This document shows positions 35,308 through 46,827 of a stretch of 51,230 nt of DNA, one piece after another. Numbering within the stretch: position 1 is the stretch's first letter; each line of letters starts with the position of its first letter. The notes below the pieces were generated by a model, which was given only the letters and a program-made list of their open reading frames with translations, made no database searches and was not told the DNA's origin. The stretch comes from Thioalkalivibrio denitrificans (lineage in GTDB: Bacteria; Pseudomonadota; Gammaproteobacteria; Ectothiorhodospirales; Ectothiorhodospiraceae): positions 1-51,230 of the forward strand of contig NZ_MVBK01000042.1 of the NCBI RefSeq assembly GCF_002000365.1, given 5' to 3'. The position numbers and the translations under genes are program-made.

Positions 35308-35578
35308 CTCGGATCTGGTGGTGCCGGAGGGTTGGGATCCGGGGCGCGGCAAGGCGGCGCAGCTCAACAAGCGCTACAGCTTCGAGGGCTACGGCCAGAC
35401 GCGCGATTTCCTGGACCGGGTGGCCGAGCTGTCCGAGGGCGAGGGCTATCACCCCAACATCAGTTTCGGCACCACGTATGTGAACATCACCATTGACGCG
35501 CGCAATGGTGAGCGGCTGGAAGAGACGGACGTCGCCTTCGCGCTGGAGATAGACAGGCTTTACTCGGAAAAGGGTTAG
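35300..35578 (+). CDS. RuBisCO assembly factor acRAF (PCD-like)
   Basis: 92 residues from the GTG at 35300. Fold of pterin-4a-carbinolamine dehydratase: KRYSFEGYGQTRDFLDRVAELSE, GYHPNISFGTTYVNITIDA, and ETDVAFALEIDRLY. The family in this context is acRAF, which helps RuBisCO fold or assemble. The catalytic His-His pair of true dehydratases is reduced (HPNISF with no second adjacent His), fitting loss of pterin activity. It overlaps the upstream gene (translational coupling). Confidence 0.87.
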   Translation: MADSDLVVPEGWDPGRGKAAQLNKRYSFEGYGQTRDFLDRVAELSEGEGYHPNISFGTTYVNITIDARNGERLEETDVAFALEIDRLYSEKG

Positions 35579-35617
35579 CGCCGCCTGGTCGAGGGCGCCT
35601 TGAAGCGGGGAGCGGGC

Positions 35618-36256
35618 ATGTCGTCGAAGGTGGTTGCGGTCATCAATCAGAAGGGTGGCACGGGCAAGACCACCCTGACCATGAACCTGGCCGCCGGGCT
35701 TGCGCGCCGCGCGCGTTCCCTGGTGGTGGACGCCGACCCGCAGGGCTCCGCCGGGCACTGGGTGCGCATGGCGGACGATCGCCGCCCCTTTCCCGCCTCG
35801 GTGATCTCGGTGGCCGGGCCCCTGGACCGCGAGGTGGGGCGCATCCGGCGCGACTACGACTACGTGGTGGTGGATTGCCCCCCCACCATGGACAGGGCCT
35901 CCGCCGGGGCCGCCATGTCGGTGGCCGACGTGGTGCTCATCCCCGTGCTGCCGTCACCGGTGGATCTGTGGGGCAGCGTGCGCATGTCGCGCGGGCTGGA
36001 GGACGCCCGCGATGAGAACCCCGGGCTGCGGGCGTTCATCGTGGTCAACCAGCTGGAGGTGCGCAACGCGCTGTCCCGGGCCATGCGCCACGCGCTGACG
36101 GAGATCGACATTCCGGCGCTGGACAGCAGCCTGCGGCGCCGGGCGGCGTATCGGCGCGCCGCGCTCGAAGGCTGCTCGGTCTATGACCTGGGCAAGCCCG
36201 GCGAGGCGGCGGCCGCCGAAGTGGAATCCATCATTGAAGAGGTGTTCGAGTCATGA
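35618..36256 (+). CDS. mcdA: ParA-type ATPase McdA, carboxysome positioning
   Basis: 212 residues from the ATG at 35618 (GGGGAG five bases upstream). Deviant Walker A NQKGGTGKTTL with the signature lysine, followed by VVDADPQGSAGHW, and Walker B YVVVDCPPTMD. ParA ATPases bind DNA as ATP dimers. In the McdAB system, gradients on the nucleoid keep carboxysomes apart so that both daughter cells inherit them. It overlaps the next small gene by four bases, which pairs them. Confidence 0.92.
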   Translation: MSSKVVAVINQKGGTGKTTLTMNLAAGLARRARSLVVDADPQGSAGHWVRMADDRRPFPASVISVAGPLDREVGRIRRDYDYVVVDCPPTMDRASAGAAMSVADVVLIPVLPSPVDLWGSVRMSRGLEDARDENPGLRAFIVVNQLEVRNALSRAMRHALTEIDIPALDSSLRRRAAYRRAALEGCSVYDLGKPGEAAAAEVESIIEEVFES

Positions 36257-36480
36257 GCGACATCCAGAGCAAGCTGGCCGCCGGCGTACGCGAGGCGAGG
36301 AAGCAGCAGGACGAACCCAAGGCGGGCAAGGCCGAGGCGGCCAAGTCCAGGCCGGCTCCCAAGACGCCCGCCCCGGCCAAGGCGCCGGCACCCGCTGCGG
36401 ACGACGCCAACCAGGTGCCGCCCAACACCGGCGATGACCCGTGGGCGGATCTGCATCCGCGGCGCGTCTGGCCCGACTGA
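36253..36480 (+). CDS. mcdB: McdB-like carboxysome adaptor
   Basis: 75 residues, almost wholly low-complexity: Lys/Ala/Pro-rich middle (KSRPAPKTPAPAKAPAPAA), and a conserved-looking C terminus DDPWADLHPRRVWPD with two tryptophans. Alpha-carboxysome McdB proteins are small and disordered with a C-terminal invariant Trp. McdB binds shell and stimulates McdA. The four-base overlap with mcdA supports this. Homology is inferred from composition, tail and position, not from a search. Confidence 0.85.
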   Translation: MSDIQSKLAAGVREARKQQDEPKAGKAEAAKSRPAPKTPAPAKAPAPAADDANQVPPNTGDDPWADLHPRRVWPD

Positions 36481-36555
36481 GGCCCGTTTGGCCATTCACG
36501 GTAAAGAGGACGGGACCGCCGCCGAAACGGGGCGATCCCCGGGAGAGTTGTTGTC

Positions 36556-37359
36556 ATGAACGATGAGCTGCGCGACTACCTGATCCACGAGGAGCCGTAT
36601 TACCGGCCCGTCGGCGACGAGGTGGAACTCTACGAGGCCGCCTACTCGGTGCGTATGCCCATGATGCTCAAGGGCCCCACCGGCTGCGGCAAGACCCGAT
36701 TCGTGGAGTACATGGCCTGGCGTCTGGGCAAGCCGCTGATCACCGTGGCCTGCAACGAGGACATGACCGCATCCGACCTGGTGGGGCGTTTCCTGCTGGA
36801 TGCCGAGGGGACCCGCTGGCAGGACGGCCCTCTCGCGCTGGCCGCCCGCTTCGGGGCCATCTGCTATCTGGACGAGGTGGTCGAGGCGCGCCAGGACACC
36901 ACGGTGGTGATCCATCCGCTGACCGACAATCGCCGCGTGCTGCCCCTGGAGCGCAAGGGTGAGCTGGTGCATGCCCACGAAGACTTCCAGGTAGTGATCT
37001 CCTACAACCCGGGCTACCAGAGCCTGATGAAGGACCTCAAGCAGTCCACCAAGCAGCGTTTCGGGGCGCTGGACTTCAACTACCCGGCCCATGACCTGGA
37101 AACCGAGATTGTCTCTCACGAGACCGGGGTGAGCGCCGACATCGCCGGCAAGCTGGTGAGCGTGGCCGAGCGTGCCCGCAACCTCAAGGGTCACGGTCTG
37201 GACGAGGGCATCTCCACGCGCATGCTGGTGTACGCCGGTTCGTTGATCCACAAGGGTGTCGCGCCGCTGGCCGCCTGCCGCATGGCCCTGGTGCGTCCCA
37301 TCACGGACGACCCCGACATGCGCGACGCCCTGGACGCCGCGGTCACGACGTTCTTCTGA
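36556..37359 (+). CDS. cbbQ: RuBisCO activase motor CbbQ (MoxR AAA+)
   Basis: 267 residues. Walker A GPTGCGKT at 40-47, Walker B AICYLDEV at 101-108, sensor region [11 protein letters not shown] near 150, and an arginine-finger area [14 protein letters not shown]. CbbQ hexamers with CbbO remove inhibitory sugar phosphates from RuBisCO using ATP. GGGAGAG is eight bases before the ATG. The typical end is reached with VTTFF. Confidence 0.95.
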   Translation: MNDELRDYLIHEEPYYRPVGDEVELYEAAYSVRMPMMLKGPTGCGKTRFVEYMAWRLGKPLITVACNEDMTASDLVGRFLLDAEGTRWQDGPLALAARFGAICYLDEVVEARQDTTVVIHPLTDNRRVLPLERKGELVHAHEDFQVVISYNPGYQSLMKDLKQSTKQRFGALDFNYPAHDLETEIVSHETGVSADIAGKLVSVAERARNLKGHGLDEGISTRMLVYAGSLIHKGVAPLAACRMALVRPITDDPDMRDALDAAVTTFF

Positions 37360-37397
37360 CCGGTGCCGCCGCGAAGCGCGGCCATGCAGTCTCCGCC

Positions 37398-39719
37398 ATG
37401 AGCATCCATCTCGAAGATTACCGCGAGCTTCTCGAGGATCTCGGGCCCCATGCGGCCGAGGTCATGGAGGCCTCATGGCAGGAAGCGGCGCGCGCCTTCA
37501 GCAGTCACGGGCTGAAGGCCTATTACCTGGAAGGCGCCCAGGCCCTGCACTCCCTGAGCCGCGGCAGTGAACTGGTGGTGGCCTTCATCCAGGAGGCGCC
37601 GGACGTTGCCCGCGAACTGGGCGAGGACGCCGTGCAGGATCTCCTGAGCGCGGCCATCAGGCTCTACTCCAAGACCAGTGTCGCGGTGATCACCCTGCTG
37701 GTCTCCACCGCCCCGGTGGCGGCCCGGCGCTTGGGCGATCGCTCGCTGTTCAACGGCTACCTGCGGTTGCTGGACAACCTGCTCAGCCAGGTGCCCAGGG
37801 GCGTGCGCCCCATGCTCGAGCGTCTGGACGAACTGCTTACCCACCTGACCCTGGGCGGCCTGCGTCGCTGGGCCATGTGGGGCGCGCAGGCCCATCGCAC
37901 GGACCCTGAGGCCCAGGTGGCCTACTTCGGCCTGCAGTCCCCGGAGTCGCTGTCGGTGTTCCAGAAGGAACGTCGCGGCACCCTGTTCGTGGACGTGCAG
38001 CGGCGCATCAACATCTACCTGCGCGCCCTGTGGGCACGGGACTTCTTCATGCGTCCCACCAGTGGTGACTTCGAGTCCCGTGAGGGCTACCGGCCCTACA
38101 TCGAGGGCTACACCCTCTACCTGCCCGATGCCTACGACGACATGGACGGACTCACGGGCCTGGACCTCTATCGTGCTGCCGCCGCCCATGCCGCGGCGCA
38201 CATGGTGTACACACGGGAGATGCTCCCGGAGGCGGAGCCCAGGGGCGTGGCCGGCGCGCTGGTGGGCCTGTTCGAGGACGCCCGCGTCGAGACCCTGGCG
38301 GTGCGCGCGTTTCCCGGCCTGCGCCAGATCTGGCTGCCCCTGCACCGCGCCACGCCCGATGACGGAGACGAGCCGGCGGTGCTGCTGGCGCGTACCGCCC
38401 GCGCCCTGCTGGATCCCGACTACCGCGATGACCACCCGTTCGTGACCCGTGCGCTGGAGGCCTTCGAGGCCCGCGCCGACAACCTGGAGCAGCCGCTGCT
38501 GGCATGGGAGCTGGGTCAGGAACTGGCGTCCACCTTCCCCCTGCTCGGCAGCTTCAACCCGGCCCAGGATCAGGCGGACATCGTCTACCGGGACGACAAT
38601 CGCTACATCTGGGACTTCGGGCGAGAGGACGAATCGGGCGAGGTGGTGCGCCTGGGCGAGACACGTCATCAGCGCCGCCACGTGAGCCTGATGGAGATGA
38701 TCAATGAACTGGACGTGCCCGGCGCGGGCGACGACGCCGAGGAGATCTGGGTGCTCTCCACCGAGTTCTTCCGCGACTCGGAGGAGACCAGTCTCAATGA
38801 GCAGGAGGGCAAGCCGCCCATCTCCCTGCCGTTTCATTACCACGAGTGGGACTACCAGATGCAGCTGGAGCGACCGCACTGGTGCACCCTGCTGGAACGC
38901 CGCCCGCCCGCCGGCGACCTGTCTCTCATCGAGGACCTTGCCGACAAGCACCGCCCCCTGATTGCGCGGCTCAAGTACCTGATCGAGGCCATGCAGCCCC
39001 AGGGGCTCATTCGCATGCGCAAGCAGCCGGACGGCGACGAACTGGACGTCAACGCCCTGGTTCACGCCATGGTGGATCTGCGCCTGGGCGAGCAGCCGGA
39101 CCCGCGCGTGTTCATCCGCAACATCCGCAAGGTGCGCGATCTGTCTGTACTGCTGCTCATCGACCTTTCCGAATCCACCAACGAAACGGTGGGCGGGAGC
39201 GAGACGCGCGTGCTGGACCTGGCGCGCGAGTCCACCGCGTTGCTGGCCGGGGCGCTGTCGAAGATCGGCGATCCGTTCGCCATCCACGGGTTCGACTCGG
39301 ACGGTCGCCACGACGTGGAGTATTTCCGCTTCAAGGATTTCGACGCGCCCTACGACGACAAGGTCAAGGCGCGGCTGGCGGGCATGACCGGGCAGATGTC
39401 CACGCGCATGGGCACGGCCATCCGCCACGCCGGAGAGATCCTCAAACGCCAGCCCACCCACAAGAAGCTCCTGCTGCTGCTCACCGACGGCGAGCCGGCG
39501 GACACCGACGTGCGCGATCCCCAGTACCTGCGCTTAGACGCCAAGCGCGCGGTCGAGGAGGTGGCCAGGCATGGGGTGTTCACGTTCTGCATCAGCCTGG
39601 ACCCCCATGCCGACGAATACGTGGAGCGCATCTTCGGCGCCCGCAACTTTGCCGTCATCGACAACGTCGAGCGGCTGCCGGACCGTCTGCCCATGCTGTA
39701 TGCGGGCCTGACACGATAG
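37398..39719 (+). CDS. cbbO: RuBisCO activase adaptor CbbO (VWA domain)
   Basis: 773 residues. A large helical N-terminal region (SIHLEDYRELLEDLG start, TPR-like) and a C-terminal von Willebrand A domain with the MIDAS motif DLSES at 589-593 (VLLLIDLSESTNE), TRMGTAIRHAG and LLTDGEPAD. The VWA domain contacts RuBisCO and the N region docks on the CbbQ ring. The pair is a standard activase. It starts 38 bases after cbbQ and ends 64 bases before the terminal gene of the operon. Confidence 0.95.
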   Translation: MSIHLEDYRELLEDLGPHAAEVMEASWQEAARAFSSHGLKAYYLEGAQALHSLSRGSELVVAFIQEAPDVARELGEDAVQDLLSAAIRLYSKTSVAVITLLVSTAPVAARRLGDRSLFNGYLRLLDNLLSQVPRGVRPMLERLDELLTHLTLGGLRRWAMWGAQAHRTDPEAQVAYFGLQSPESLSVFQKERRGTLFVDVQRRINIYLRALWARDFFMRPTSGDFESREGYRPYIEGYTLYLPDAYDDMDGLTGLDLYRAAAAHAAAHMVYTREMLPEAEPRGVAGALVGLFEDARVETLAVRAFPGLRQIWLPLHRATPDDGDEPAVLLARTARALLDPDYRDDHPFVTRALEAFEARADNLEQPLLAWELGQELASTFPLLGSFNPAQDQADIVYRDDNRYIWDFGREDESGEVVRLGETRHQRRHVSLMEMINELDVPGAGDDAEEIWVLSTEFFRDSEETSLNEQEGKPPISLPFHYHEWDYQMQLERPHWCTLLERRPPAGDLSLIEDLADKHRPLIARLKYLIEAMQPQGLIRMRKQPDGDELDVNALVHAMVDLRLGEQPDPRVFIRNIRKVRDLSVLLLIDLSESTNETVGGSETRVLDLARESTALLAGALSKIGDPFAIHGFDSDGRHDVEYFRFKDFDAPYDDKVKARLAGMTGQMSTRMGTAIRHAGEILKRQPTHKKLLLLLTDGEPADTDVRDPQYLRLDAKRAVEEVARHGVFTFCISLDPHADEYVERIFGARNFAVIDNVERLPDRLPMLYAGLTR

Positions 39720-39783
39720 CTTTCCAGGTCCGCTATCCCTTGCGAAACATGCAGGTTGGCGGAGAGACATCACGGAGCACACT

Positions 39784-40359
39784 ATGGTGACCAAGGGTTC
39801 TTCCACGAGCCGGCCCCGGATCAGCGGGACCCGCTTCATCGACGCGGACGCCGTGCGCGGCAGCCGACTGAGCATGAGCGCGTCGTTTCGCGGCCATGCG
39901 CATCCGGTCACCGGCACTTTTCGCGGCGTCGAAGCCGAGGGGATCGACACGCCCCCGGATGAGGCCTGCGTCGTCTGTGCCCCCACGACCCAGCGTCTCG
40001 CGGAGGACCTGTTCGACCGCTGGAACGATGCGCTCAAGAGCGGGGATCCGGACCGCGTGACCGCCTGTTACGCCGAGGACGCCGTGCTGTTGCCCACGGT
40101 ATCCAACATCCCGCGCACCAGCCATGCCGAGATCCGCGACTACTTCGTGCATTTCCTGGAGAAAAAGCCCCGGGGCACCATCAACCAGCGCAACGTCAAG
40201 TTCGGCTGCAACAAGATCACCGATGCGGGCATCTACACCTTCCGCGTCGAGGACAACGGCCAGATCCTGGAGGTGCCCGCCCGCTATACCTTCGTCTACG
40301 AGAATCGTGACGGGGAGTGGCTGATCGTGCACCACCACTCGTCGAAGATGCCGGACTGA
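39784..40359 (+). CDS. Putative iota-class carbonic anhydrase (CaMKII-association/SnoaL fold) with CsoS2-like N-terminal extension
   Basis: 191 residues. From about 70 onward it is a CaMKII-association (SnoaL-like) domain: RLAEDLFDRWNDALKSGD, RVTACYAEDAVLLPTVSN (Thr105), HAEIRDYFVHFLEKKP (Tyr120), VPARYTFVYEN, GEWLIVHHHSSKMPD. The HHHSS motif at 183-187 near the C terminus, with LLPT and RYTF, is the mark of iota-class carbonic anhydrases, which can work without metal. There is no signal peptide, so it should be cytosolic, unlike many bacterial members. The first 69 residues are extra and disordered. They hold ISG (13-15), VTG (42-44) and two cysteines (62, 65), like pieces of a CsoS2 repeat. 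It closes the carboxysome operon 64 bases after cbbO (GGAG site). Enzyme class is a motif-based inference; the shell-targeting idea is more tentative. Confidence 0.72.
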   Translation: MVTKGSSTSRPRISGTRFIDADAVRGSRLSMSASFRGHAHPVTGTFRGVEAEGIDTPPDEACVVCAPTTQRLAEDLFDRWNDALKSGDPDRVTACYAEDAVLLPTVSNIPRTSHAEIRDYFVHFLEKKPRGTINQRNVKFGCNKITDAGIYTFRVEDNGQILEVPARYTFVYENRDGEWLIVHHHSSKMPD

Positions 40360-40455
40360 GTCTTGATGTGGGAATTGGGAATTTGGAAGCAAGCAGTGGG
40401 AAGGGGAAAGAGGGGCGAACACCTTGATTCGAGAGAAACGACACGCCGGCTGTCC

Positions 40456-41161
<706 letters not shown>

Positions 41162-41201
41162 AATACTGAGTTCGAGCGAATTTTTTGGAGTAAATGGAAA
41201 C

Positions 41202-41462
41202 ATGGCACGCATTACCGTCGAAGACTGCCTGGAAAACGTGGACAACCGCTTCCAGCTCGTGCTGGTGGCCGCCAAGCGCGCGCGCCAGTTGTCCATGGGC
41301 CACGAGCCCCATGTACCCACCGAGAACGACAAGCCCACGGTCATCGCCCTGCGCGAAGTGGCGGAAGGCCTGGTGGGTCCGCAGGTGCTGGACGAGGTGG
41401 TCGCGGAGGAGCACGCGGTGGCGTCGGAGATCACCGAGGACGAGGTGCGCGCGGAGCTCTGA
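41202..41462 (+). CDS. rpoZ: RNA polymerase omega subunit
   Basis: 86 residues: [30 protein letters not shown], then [12 protein letters not shown]. It helps assemble RNA polymerase and forms part of a ppGpp site, which fits with spoT next door. TTGGAG precedes by about a dozen bases. Confidence 0.97.
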   Translation: MARITVEDCLENVDNRFQLVLVAAKRARQLSMGHEPHVPTENDKPTVIALREVAEGLVGPQVLDEVVAEEHAVASEITEDEVRAEL

Positions 41463-41485
41463 AGGCATGCGCGCATACGTAACCT

Positions 41486-43660
<2,175 letters not shown>

Positions 43661-43666
43661 TTTTTG

Positions 43667-43870
43667 AATGGACAGGATGGACAGGATTTTTCTGGATTTA
43701 CAGGATGAAAGAAGAAACGAAAAGCAGAAGAGCTTAGACAGGATTAACAAGATTTACATGATTCAAAGAAGAGTGTCTTTAATCCTGTAAATCTTGTTAA
43801 TCCTGTCTGATGTTTTCCTTCAGATGTCTTATCCTGTAAATCCAGAAAAATCCTGTCCATCCTGTCCATT
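43667..43870. repeat. ACAGGAT nested-hairpin element, copy 2
   Basis: About 204 bp between spoT and ridA. Outer arms AATGGACAGGATGGACAGGA and its complement (…CTGTCCATCCTGTCCATT at the right end). Inner arms are GACAGGATTAACAAGATTTA / TAAATCTTGTTAATCCTGTC. Poly-purine (GAAAGAAGAAACGAAAAGC) in one connecting loop. Confidence 0.92.
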
Positions 43871-43900
43871 CGCCTTTAAAGAAAATCCAAGGAGCTATCA

Positions 43901-44284
43901 ATGCCCCGCGAGATCATCCGCACCGACAAGGCCCCCCAGGCTATCGGTACTTACTCCCAGGCCGTGAAGGTGGGCAACACCGTCTATCTCTCCGGACAGA
44001 TCCCGCTGGACCCCGCCACCATGGAACTGGTGACCGATTCCATGGAAGCGCAGATCCGCCGGGTGTTCGATAATCTCAAGGCCGTGGCCGAAGCCGCCGG
44101 CGGCAGCCTCGCGGATGTGGCCAAGCTCAACATCTTCCTCACGGACCTCTCCCACTTCGCCCTGGTCAACGAGATCATGGCGCAGTATTTCAGCGAGCCC
44201 TACCCGGCACGCGCAGCCATCGGCGTGGCCAGTCTGCCCAAGGGTGCGGCGGTGGAGATGGATGCGATTCTTGAACTTGGCTGA
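43901..44284 (+). CDS. ridA: Reactive intermediate (enamine/imine) deaminase RidA
   Basis: 127 residues, YjgF/YER057c/UK114 family: [45 protein letters not shown], and [22 protein letters not shown] with the catalytic Arg in the PARAA motif. It hydrolyses toxic 2-aminoacrylate made by PLP enzymes. AAGGAGCT lies nine bases before the ATG. Flanked on each side by an ACAGGAT element. Confidence 0.96.
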   Translation: MPREIIRTDKAPQAIGTYSQAVKVGNTVYLSGQIPLDPATMELVTDSMEAQIRRVFDNLKAVAEAAGGSLADVAKLNIFLTDLSHFALVNEIMAQYFSEPYPARAAIGVASLPKGAAVEMDAILELG

Positions 44285-44291
44285 GCTTTGG

Positions 44292-44478
44292 AATGGACAG
44301 GATGAACAGGATTTTTCAGGATTGACAGGATGAAAGAGAATGTGAAAAGAAGAAGAAAAGCTTGGACAGGATTTACATGATTATTTCTTGAAGGCCTTTG
44401 ATCCTGTAAATCATGTTAATCCTGTCTAAACGCCTTTCATCCTGTGAATCCTGAAAAATCCTGTTCATCCTGTCTATT
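44292..44478. repeat. ACAGGAT nested-hairpin element, copy 3
   Basis: About 187 bp between ridA and recG. Outer arms AATGGACAGGATGAACAGGA / TCCTGTTCATCCTGTCTATT. Inner arms GACAGGATTTACATGATTAT / GATCCTGTAAATCATG-TTAATCCTGTC. Same layout and purine-rich linker as the other two copies. Confidence 0.92.
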
Positions 44479-44505
44479 GGATCTCCCGGTAAGGACACCG
44501 AACCA

Positions 44506-46563
44506 ATGACTGAACCCGTAACCGTACTCAAGGGCATCGGGCCGAAGCTGGCGGAGCGGCTCGAGCGGCTTGGCATCCGCACGGTGACGGATCTGCTCTT
44601 CCATCTTCCGCTTCGCTACCAGGACCGTACCCGCGTCGTGCCTATGGGCAGCCTGCGTCCCGGTGACGAGGGCGTGGTTGAAGGCACCGTCGATCACGCC
44701 GAGGTGGTGTATCGCGGGCGGCGCATGCTGCTTGCGCACATCAGTGACGGCACCGGCGCCATCACATTGCGTTTCTTTCACTTTTCCGCTGCGCAGCAGC
44801 AGGGGCTGGTGCGCGGTCTGCGCCTGCGCTGTTTCGGGGAGGCACGGCGCGGCCACGCGGGTCTCGAGATGGTGCACCCGGAGTACCGGGTTGTCAGCGA
44901 AGATGCGACGGTGGACGATACGCTCACGCCCGTCTACCCGACCACCGAGGGCCTGCATCAGCTCAGCCTGCGCCGCCTCACCGACGAGGCGCTCGCGCGT
45001 CTCGACAGGTTGCCTGACTGGCTGCCGCCGGGCGTGCTGGCGGGCGCGGGGCTTCCGGACCTGGAATCGGCGCTTCGCACCGTGCACCGTCCGCCGCCCG
45101 ATGTGTCCGTGGCCGCACTCATGGAGGGACGTCACCCGGCCCAGCGCCGTCTCGCCTTTGAGGAACTGGTGGCGCACCACCTGAGCCTGGCGCGGCTGCG
45201 CGCACGCACCACGGAAGATCCGGCGCCTGCCGTCAAGGTGCCGGGGCGTCTCTTCCGGCAACTCACCGACCGCCTGTCCTTTGCGCTGACGGGTGCCCAG
45301 AACAGGGTCATCGGCGAACTGCTCACCGACATGGCACGTCCCCATCCCATGCTGCGGCTGGTGCAGGGGGACGTGGGCGCCGGCAAGACGATGGTGGCAG
45401 TGGCGGCGTGTCTCGCGGCCGTGGAGGCGGGCTACCAGGCCGCGGTGATGGCACCCACGGAGATTCTTGCCGAACAACACTTCCACAACTTCAGCGAACA
45501 ACTGGAACCGCTTGGTGTTACGGTCGCCTGGCTTTCCGGCAAGCTGACGGCAAAGGCGCGGCGGGAGACAGTGTCCGATGTGGCCGAAGGCCGCGCCCGC
45601 GTGGCGGTGGGTACCCATGCGCTGTTTCAGGGCGACGTGGACTTCGACGACCTGGCCCTGGTGGTGATCGACGAGCAGCACCGCTTCGGTGTGCACCAGC
45701 GCATGGCGTTGCGCGAGAAGGGCAACCGTGACGGCCGTTTGCCCCACCAACTCATCATGACTGCCACGCCCATTCCGAGGACGCTCGCCATGACCGCCTA
45801 TGCCGACCTCGATTACTCGGTCATCGACGAACTGCCGCCGGGGCGCACACCGGTGAAGACCGTCGCTGTCAGTGACGCCCGGCGTGCGGAGGTGGTCGAA
45901 CGCATCAGCGTCGCCGTGGCCGAGGGCCGACAGGCCTACTGGGTGTGCACGCTGATCGAGGAGTCGGAGGCCCTGCAGGCACAGGCCGCGGAAGACACCT
46001 ACGCACAGCTCTGCGAAGCGCTGCCGCACGTGAATGTCGGTCTGGTGCACGGACGCATGCGGCCGAAGGAGAAGGAATCGGTCATGGCCCGGTTCAAGGC
46101 GGGCGGGATCCAGCTCCTGGTGGCCACCACGGTCATCGAGGTGGGTGTGGACGTGCCCAACGCGTCGCTCATGATCATCGAAAACGCCGAGCGCCTCGGA
46201 CTTGCCCAGTTGCACCAGTTGCGCGGCCGGGTGGGGCGCGGCACCACCGAGAGTTCCTGCGTGCTGCTCTACCGTCCGCCGCTTTCCGATACTGCCCGCA
46301 AGCGCCTCGATGCCCTGCGCGCCACCACCGACGGTTTCGAGATCGCGCGCATCGATTTGGAGCTTCGCGGCCCCGGCGAGGTCCTCGGCACCCGCCAGAC
46401 GGGCGCCATGCAGTTCCGCATCGCCGACATCATGCGCGACCAGGATCTGCTCGATGAGGTCAAGCGCACCGCCCAAAGGCTATGGGCCGAGTATCCGGAT
46501 CATGTGGATCCGCTCATCGACCGCTGGCTGAGCGGTGCGGAGGAATACGGGCGCGTCGGATAA
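44506..46563 (+). CDS. recG: ATP-dependent DNA helicase RecG
   Basis: 685 residues. The wedge/OB domain spans roughly residues 50-150 (LLFHLPLRYQDRTRV, GTVDHAEVVYRGRRML). Helicase motifs: Walker A GDVGAGKTMVA near 286-296, DEQH at 389-392 and motif VI QLRGRVGRG. It remodels stalled replication forks and branched DNA. The end WLSGAEEYGRVG is typical. The ribosome site GGTAAGGA is a little distant from the ATG. Confidence 0.97.
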   Translation: MTEPVTVLKGIGPKLAERLERLGIRTVTDLLFHLPLRYQDRTRVVPMGSLRPGDEGVVEGTVDHAEVVYRGRRMLLAHISDGTGAITLRFFHFSAAQQQGLVRGLRLRCFGEARRGHAGLEMVHPEYRVVSEDATVDDTLTPVYPTTEGLHQLSLRRLTDEALARLDRLPDWLPPGVLAGAGLPDLESALRTVHRPPPDVSVAALMEGRHPAQRRLAFEELVAHHLSLARLRARTTEDPAPAVKVPGRLFRQLTDRLSFALTGAQNRVIGELLTDMARPHPMLRLVQGDVGAGKTMVAVAACLAAVEAGYQAAVMAPTEILAEQHFHNFSEQLEPLGVTVAWLSGKLTAKARRETVSDVAEGRARVAVGTHALFQGDVDFDDLALVVIDEQHRFGVHQRMALREKGNRDGRLPHQLIMTATPIPRTLAMTAYADLDYSVIDELPPGRTPVKTVAVSDARRAEVVERISVAVAEGRQAYWVCTLIEESEALQAQAAEDTYAQLCEALPHVNVGLVHGRMRPKEKESVMARFKAGGIQLLVATTVIEVGVDVPNASLMIIENAERLGLAQLHQLRGRVGRGTTESSCVLLYRPPLSDTARKRLDALRATTDGFEIARIDLELRGPGEVLGTRQTGAMQFRIADIMRDQDLLDEVKRTAQRLWAEYPDHVDPLIDRWLSGAEEYGRVG

Positions 46564-46827
46564 ATTCAGTGGCAAGTCTCAAGTAGCAAGTAGCAAGGAA
46601 TGGCGGCGGCACCGTCAGCCGCCGACTCGTAGGTCGGGCTTCAGCCCGAGGCCGCGGCCAAACAAGACTTCCGGCCGCGGGGCCTCGATTCGGGGCCCGC
46701 ACGGCGGGCACGGCCCGCCCTACGAATATGCTCCCTTCGCGGGCTTCGCGGGCTTCGCGGGCTTCGCGGTCTTTGCGAGAGAAACTGCCCTTCGTGGTGA
46801 GCCAGTTTGCGGGCTCAGGACCCCGGA
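46564..46827. other. Repeat-filled spacer after recG
   Basis: No gene. AGTGGCAAGTCTCAAGTAGCAAGTAGCAAGG repeats begin right after recG (46569-46599; units of GTAGCAA). Then a REP pair (46629-46723), and a short tandem array of GGGCTTCGC, three and a half times, at 46740-46770. Confidence 0.75.
46629..46723. repeat. Mixed GTAG-type REP pair
   Basis: The left element is GTAGGTCGGGCTTCAGCCCG, as at 19801 and 47726. The right one is inverted and of a different family (minus strand GTAGGGCGGGCCGTGCCCGC). Between them lies a CCGCGGCC...GGCCGCGG pairing. Two REP families joined in one BIME. Confidence 0.85.
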
